Positions 32,373 through 34,598 of a stretch of DNA of 34,598 nucleotides are shown here, in pieces; position 1 is the stretch's first letter, and each line of letters starts with the position of its first letter. This DNA comes from Ferrithrix thermotolerans DSM 19514 (lineage in GTDB: Bacteria; Actinomycetota; Acidimicrobiia; Acidimicrobiales; Ilumatobacteraceae): NCBI GenBank assembly GCA_945862025.1, contig CAMAWU010000009.1, positions 1 through 34,598 on the forward strand, given 5' to 3'. The notes beneath the pieces are model-generated. The model did no database searches. It was not told the DNA's origin and was given only the letters and a program-made list of their open reading frames with translations. Both the position numbers and the translations under genes were made by a program.

Positions 32373-34280
32373 TCAACCGCCACTGGTTGTGGGCACCGAA
32401 ATCACGGTCGGCACGGTGGCTGTTGTTGGCACTGCTGTCGGCACGGTGATTACGGTCGGTAGCGATGTTGCACTCGGAATTATTGCAGTGCCGGGCAAAG
32501 TTGTAACAGTCGTTGCTTCTGATGCTTGAGTGACCGCGATGGATGTTGAAAGTGGTGTGAGTTCGCCAGTGGTAGTTGTGCCAGAGATCAAGATATTCCA
32601 GATGCCCGGAGTATTGAGAACCAGTGTGCCGTCACCAGCAATAATTGCTGCGCCTCGTTGTGTTAAAGGAACATTGATTTGGATACCGCTGTAACCAACT
32701 GCTTGAGGGATTAATTTGACTGCGAAATTATTTATTCGATTGGGCTCAATTAATTCAATCCGCATCGCATTGATGCCTGTAAGCCCAGGTGTCAAGGAAA
32801 TTACAACACGGAATCTTTCATTTTTTAGTTCTTCGCGGAATGCATAATTCGCAGTTGGTGCACTGACCTGTGCGACAGCTTTTGGCGGCTGAGTGGAAAC
32901 CATCCAAGAAGTAATCATCAACGCGATAACAGCAAAACCAAGTTCAAATGAAATTGCCCGACGAAGTCGCACTGCTATGCGGCCAGTAAGTTGAGTAGGT
33001 TCAGCGAAATGTTGTTGAGCAAACATTTTAAAACCGATTGTGATAAACAGCATGCCGATGGTTGCCACAATTTTCAGAACTCCGAGTCGTCCGTGACCAC
33101 TCGTAAGGATTGATGAGCTATCAAGCAAATAAATTTGCAACAGTCCAGTAAACATAGTGACACCAAAGGCAAGAACCGTATGTTTCGAAAATGCATACAT
33201 CGCATTGACAAGATCTTCTTCTCCTGGACCGATCAGGATTACTCGTAAAAGTAGAATCAAACCGCCAACCCAATAAGCCACTGCGAGTGCATGTACTGCT
33301 CCGAGTACATACGTGAAAATTGCAACATCTTGTCCAAGTCGACTGAATCCGAGAGTGGCAATCATTGTTACGAGCAAAGTAACGGCAGCAAACTGGTGCG
33401 CAGGATCGTTTGCGCGACTTGGAAATAGTGCAACCCAACCGCACGACACAACAAGTGCGAAACGAAGAATTAATACAATTCCGCTTCCAGAGGTCAGTGA
33501 ACCTAACCATGAAAGTGGACTAAGTGACGCGGTGAAACCTTTAGACGCCTCTTGCATTGTGCTTAGAGTGAGAATTAAATAAAGTGTGACGACGCAAGCG
33601 ATCCAAGAATTTCTGAGGTGACGAATCGTGGCTTCATAAGTTATGCCTTCTGGCCACGCCGTAATTACAAGTGCGAGCCCTCCAAATATTGAAGCCATCA
33701 ATAGATATTCAAGAATTCTTAATAATCCGATTATTCCACCGACGCGCGGCCGAGATACTTGTTGACCAATTGTTTCACCGATTAATGGAACAGCCGTTGT
33801 GTTAACCGTGATCGGTACACCATCAGTGCTGACGAGAGTTGTTTGTGTTTCAACATTTGAAGTGAAAGTAAACGAACCGGTGCTGTTGTCGGGTGGTGGC
33901 AGTGACCAACTGACAACACATTGTCCAGCCGGTGGAATTTGAGTTAGGGCGGCCGAGACAGTTTTAAAATCGTTGCCGAGTTGCGGCACTCCTAAACCGA
34001 CAACATTTCCACCGCATGCAAGTGATAATCCCATTTGCGAAGCGGTATCGGCAGATGCAAGTGGATCTCTAAATACGAGCTGCAATTGTGTGATCGACCC
34101 CGAGACAACTTGATTTGCCGCAGGGTTAGAAGAGGTCAAGACATTTGTACCCGGGACTGCATTTGGTTTAGTCGTCGCCCCGGCATTAGTGGTGCCAAAA
34201 CCAGCAACTGCGCAGATCACCACAAAAATAAGAGCGAAAATCCGATTGCGAGCGGAAGAGTGGATCAAATTTTTAGCCAT
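32373..34280 (-). CDS. CopC-CopD-like fusion membrane protein with Thr/Val-Pro tail (635 aa)
   Basis: A signal peptide (FALIFVVICAVAGFGTTNAG) is followed by a CopC-like beta domain (about residues 45-145: LTSSNPAANQVVSGSITQLQ, LVFRDPLA, SLPPPDNSTGSFTFTSN). Then comes a CopD-like bundle of about eight helices, with YWVGGLILLLRVILIG and HTVLAFGVTMFTGLLQIYLL, then an outer beta domain (about 480-590) and a tail with repeated Val-Pro-Thr (AVPTTATVPTVISVPTTSGG). In copper-binding CopC the first residue of the mature domain is a His, and a second His lies in the 'DGHxxxG' loop; here these positions read Asn-Val-Leu and DNSTG, so copper binding is doubtful. Similar actinobacterial fusions are annotated copper resistance proteins. 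It has no copper neighbours. Confidence 0.88.
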   Translation of the reverse strand: MAKNLIHSSARNRIFALIFVVICAVAGFGTTNAGATTKPNAVPGTNVLTSSNPAANQVVSGSITQLQLVFRDPLASADTASQMGLSLACGGNVVGLGVPQLGNDFKTVSAALTQIPPAGQCVVSWSLPPPDNSTGSFTFTSNVETQTTLVSTDGVPITVNTTAVPLIGETIGQQVSRPRVGGIIGLLRILEYLLMASIFGGLALVITAWPEGITYEATIRHLRNSWIACVVTLYLILTLSTMQEASKGFTASLSPLSWLGSLTSGSGIVLILRFALVVSCGWVALFPSRANDPAHQFAAVTLLVTMIATLGFSRLGQDVAIFTYVLGAVHALAVAYWVGGLILLLRVILIGPGEEDLVNAMYAFSKHTVLAFGVTMFTGLLQIYLLDSSSILTSGHGRLGVLKIVATIGMLFITIGFKMFAQQHFAEPTQLTGRIAVRLRRAISFELGFAVIALMITSWMVSTQPPKAVAQVSAPTANYAFREELKNERFRVVISLTPGLTGINAMRIELIEPNRINNFAVKLIPQAVGYSGIQINVPLTQRGAAIIAGDGTLVLNTPGIWNILISGTTTTGELTPLSTSIAVTQASEATTVTTLPGTAIIPSATSLPTVITVPTAVPTTATVPTVISVPTTSGG

Positions 34281-34400
34281 GCCTAACTATCAGGTCTAAA
34301 CGGTTAAAACGGTGTGTGACATCTATAAGAACTGTATCTAGATTACTAATTTGAGCCCCTGTTCATGCATCAACCACCCCATAGATAGGCTCGCTACGAA

Positions 34401-34598
34401 ATGGCAACTCAGTCTCTATACCGCCGATATCGCCCAAGACGCTTTGATGAGTTGAAGGGTCAAGACCATGTGGTGCGAGCACTGCGCAATGCGGTGATCA
34501 ATAATCGTGAAGGTCAGGCATATTTGTTCTCTGGTCCTCGTGGAACGGGTAAAACTTCTACCGCAAGAATTTTGGCAAAGGTTTTGAATTGCGAGAAG
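34401..34598 (+). CDS. dnaX: DNA polymerase III gamma/tau subunit, N-terminal 66 aa (cut by window edge)
   Basis: The clamp-loader ATPase. From ATG 34401 the frame reads [20 protein letters not shown], the almost invariant DnaX N-terminus, then [15 protein letters not shown] and [18 protein letters not shown] with the Walker A GxxGxGKT/S motif, then NCEK at the window edge. The zinc-binding Cys cluster and all further domains are outside. The gap before it (34281-34400) shows only weak -10-like sequences, and I do not see the SRP RNA gene that precedes dnaX in some Actinobacteria. Confidence 0.96.
   Translation, partial: MATQSLYRRYRPRRFDELKGQDHVVRALRNAVINNREGQAYLFSGPRGTGKTSTARILAKVLNCEK

Noticed and set aside
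32391-32460. Short repeat GTCGGCACGGTG (32407 and 32437) as a regulatory or recombination repeat.
   Set aside because: It is in frame, 30 bp apart, and encodes the Val-Pro-Thr tail of the CopC-CopD-like protein, so it is a low-complexity coding repeat.
34281-34400. SRP RNA (ffs) gene upstream of dnaX.
   Set aside because: The diagnostic GGAAGCAGC-like loop and its stem are absent from the gap on both strands.
1-34598. CRISPR array or a recognised phage-defence operon.
   Set aside because: No short regularly spaced repeats and no Cas, restriction-modification or toxin-antitoxin proteins were recognised.

Overview
The window reads as a chromosomal segment of an actinobacterium, most likely a low-to-medium GC member of the Acidimicrobiia (freshwater or marine Ilumatobacter-like). 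This rests on inference from several traits: a DUF2510 protein, an MBL-fold protein of the actinobacterial Rieske-associated type, a LysM/transglycosylase with a Pro/Thr linker, an acyl-CoA carboxylase beta subunit paired with a tiny epsilon-like subunit, CCA-encoding tRNA genes, and many genes with no Shine-Dalgarno sequence that look leaderless. No rRNA, CRISPR, transposase or integrase gene is visible.

Layout. (1) 1-2661, backbone: an MBL-fold hydrolase (cut by the window edge), a DUF2510 protein, prephenate dehydratase (pheA), tRNA-Ser(UGA), tRNA-Ser(GCU), and a secreted LysM/lytic-transglycosylase gene that starts right at the 3' end of the second tRNA. (2) 2672-17975, a probable genomic island. 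It is bounded by a perfect 52-bp direct repeat made of the last codons and the downstream bases of the transglycosylase gene (2620-2671 and 17924-17975), embedded in a gap-free repeat of about 346 bp (2326-2671 against 17630-17975). A third, shorter copy (15865-15981) lies inside and splits the island in two. The larger part is a sugar-acid catabolic locus. The smaller part holds one unrecognised 497-aa protein. The right repeat lies 15 bp before tRNA-Arg(ACG), so the ancestral order was probably tRNA-Ser, transglycosylase, tRNA-Arg. (3) 18070-27403, cell-surface polysaccharide genes: three large membrane proteins, of which two resemble GT-C enzymes, two GT2 glycosyltransferases, a nucleotide-sugar dehydrogenase, an NDP-sugar epimerase/dehydratase, a YdcF-type protein and a GNAT acetyltransferase. 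(4) 27426-34598, backbone again: msrA, an MFS exporter, a CoA-transferase/epsilon subunit/carboxyltransferase operon, a CopC-CopD-like membrane protein and the start of dnaX.

How the catabolic locus works together. Two divergent operons meet at 7094-7196, where there is a nested palindrome that could be the operator of the locus's own GntR/HutC regulator. Leftwards run a bicupin protein, a ROK protein, the GntR regulator, an SDR and a Gfo/Idh/MocA oxidoreductase, all overlapping or nearly so. Rightwards run an Ldh2-type and a D-2-hydroxyacid dehydrogenase, a complete PepT-family ABC importer (Tat-exported binding protein, two permeases, one double-ATPase protein), and a galactonate-dehydratase-type enolase superfamily enzyme. 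The parts suggest import of a sugar or aldonate derivative, oxidation, dehydration to a 2-keto-3-deoxy acid and further redox steps. The substrate cannot be read from the sequence, and no KDG/KDPG-type aldolase is present.

The observations most worth following are the repeat-bounded island with its three transglycosylase tails, the orphan 497-aa gene with its own repeats, the nested operator, a CTG-initiated glycosyltransferase, the 59-aa epsilon subunit, and proteins that have lost expected ligand-binding residues (CopC histidines, ROK zinc motif, PheA ESRP motif).
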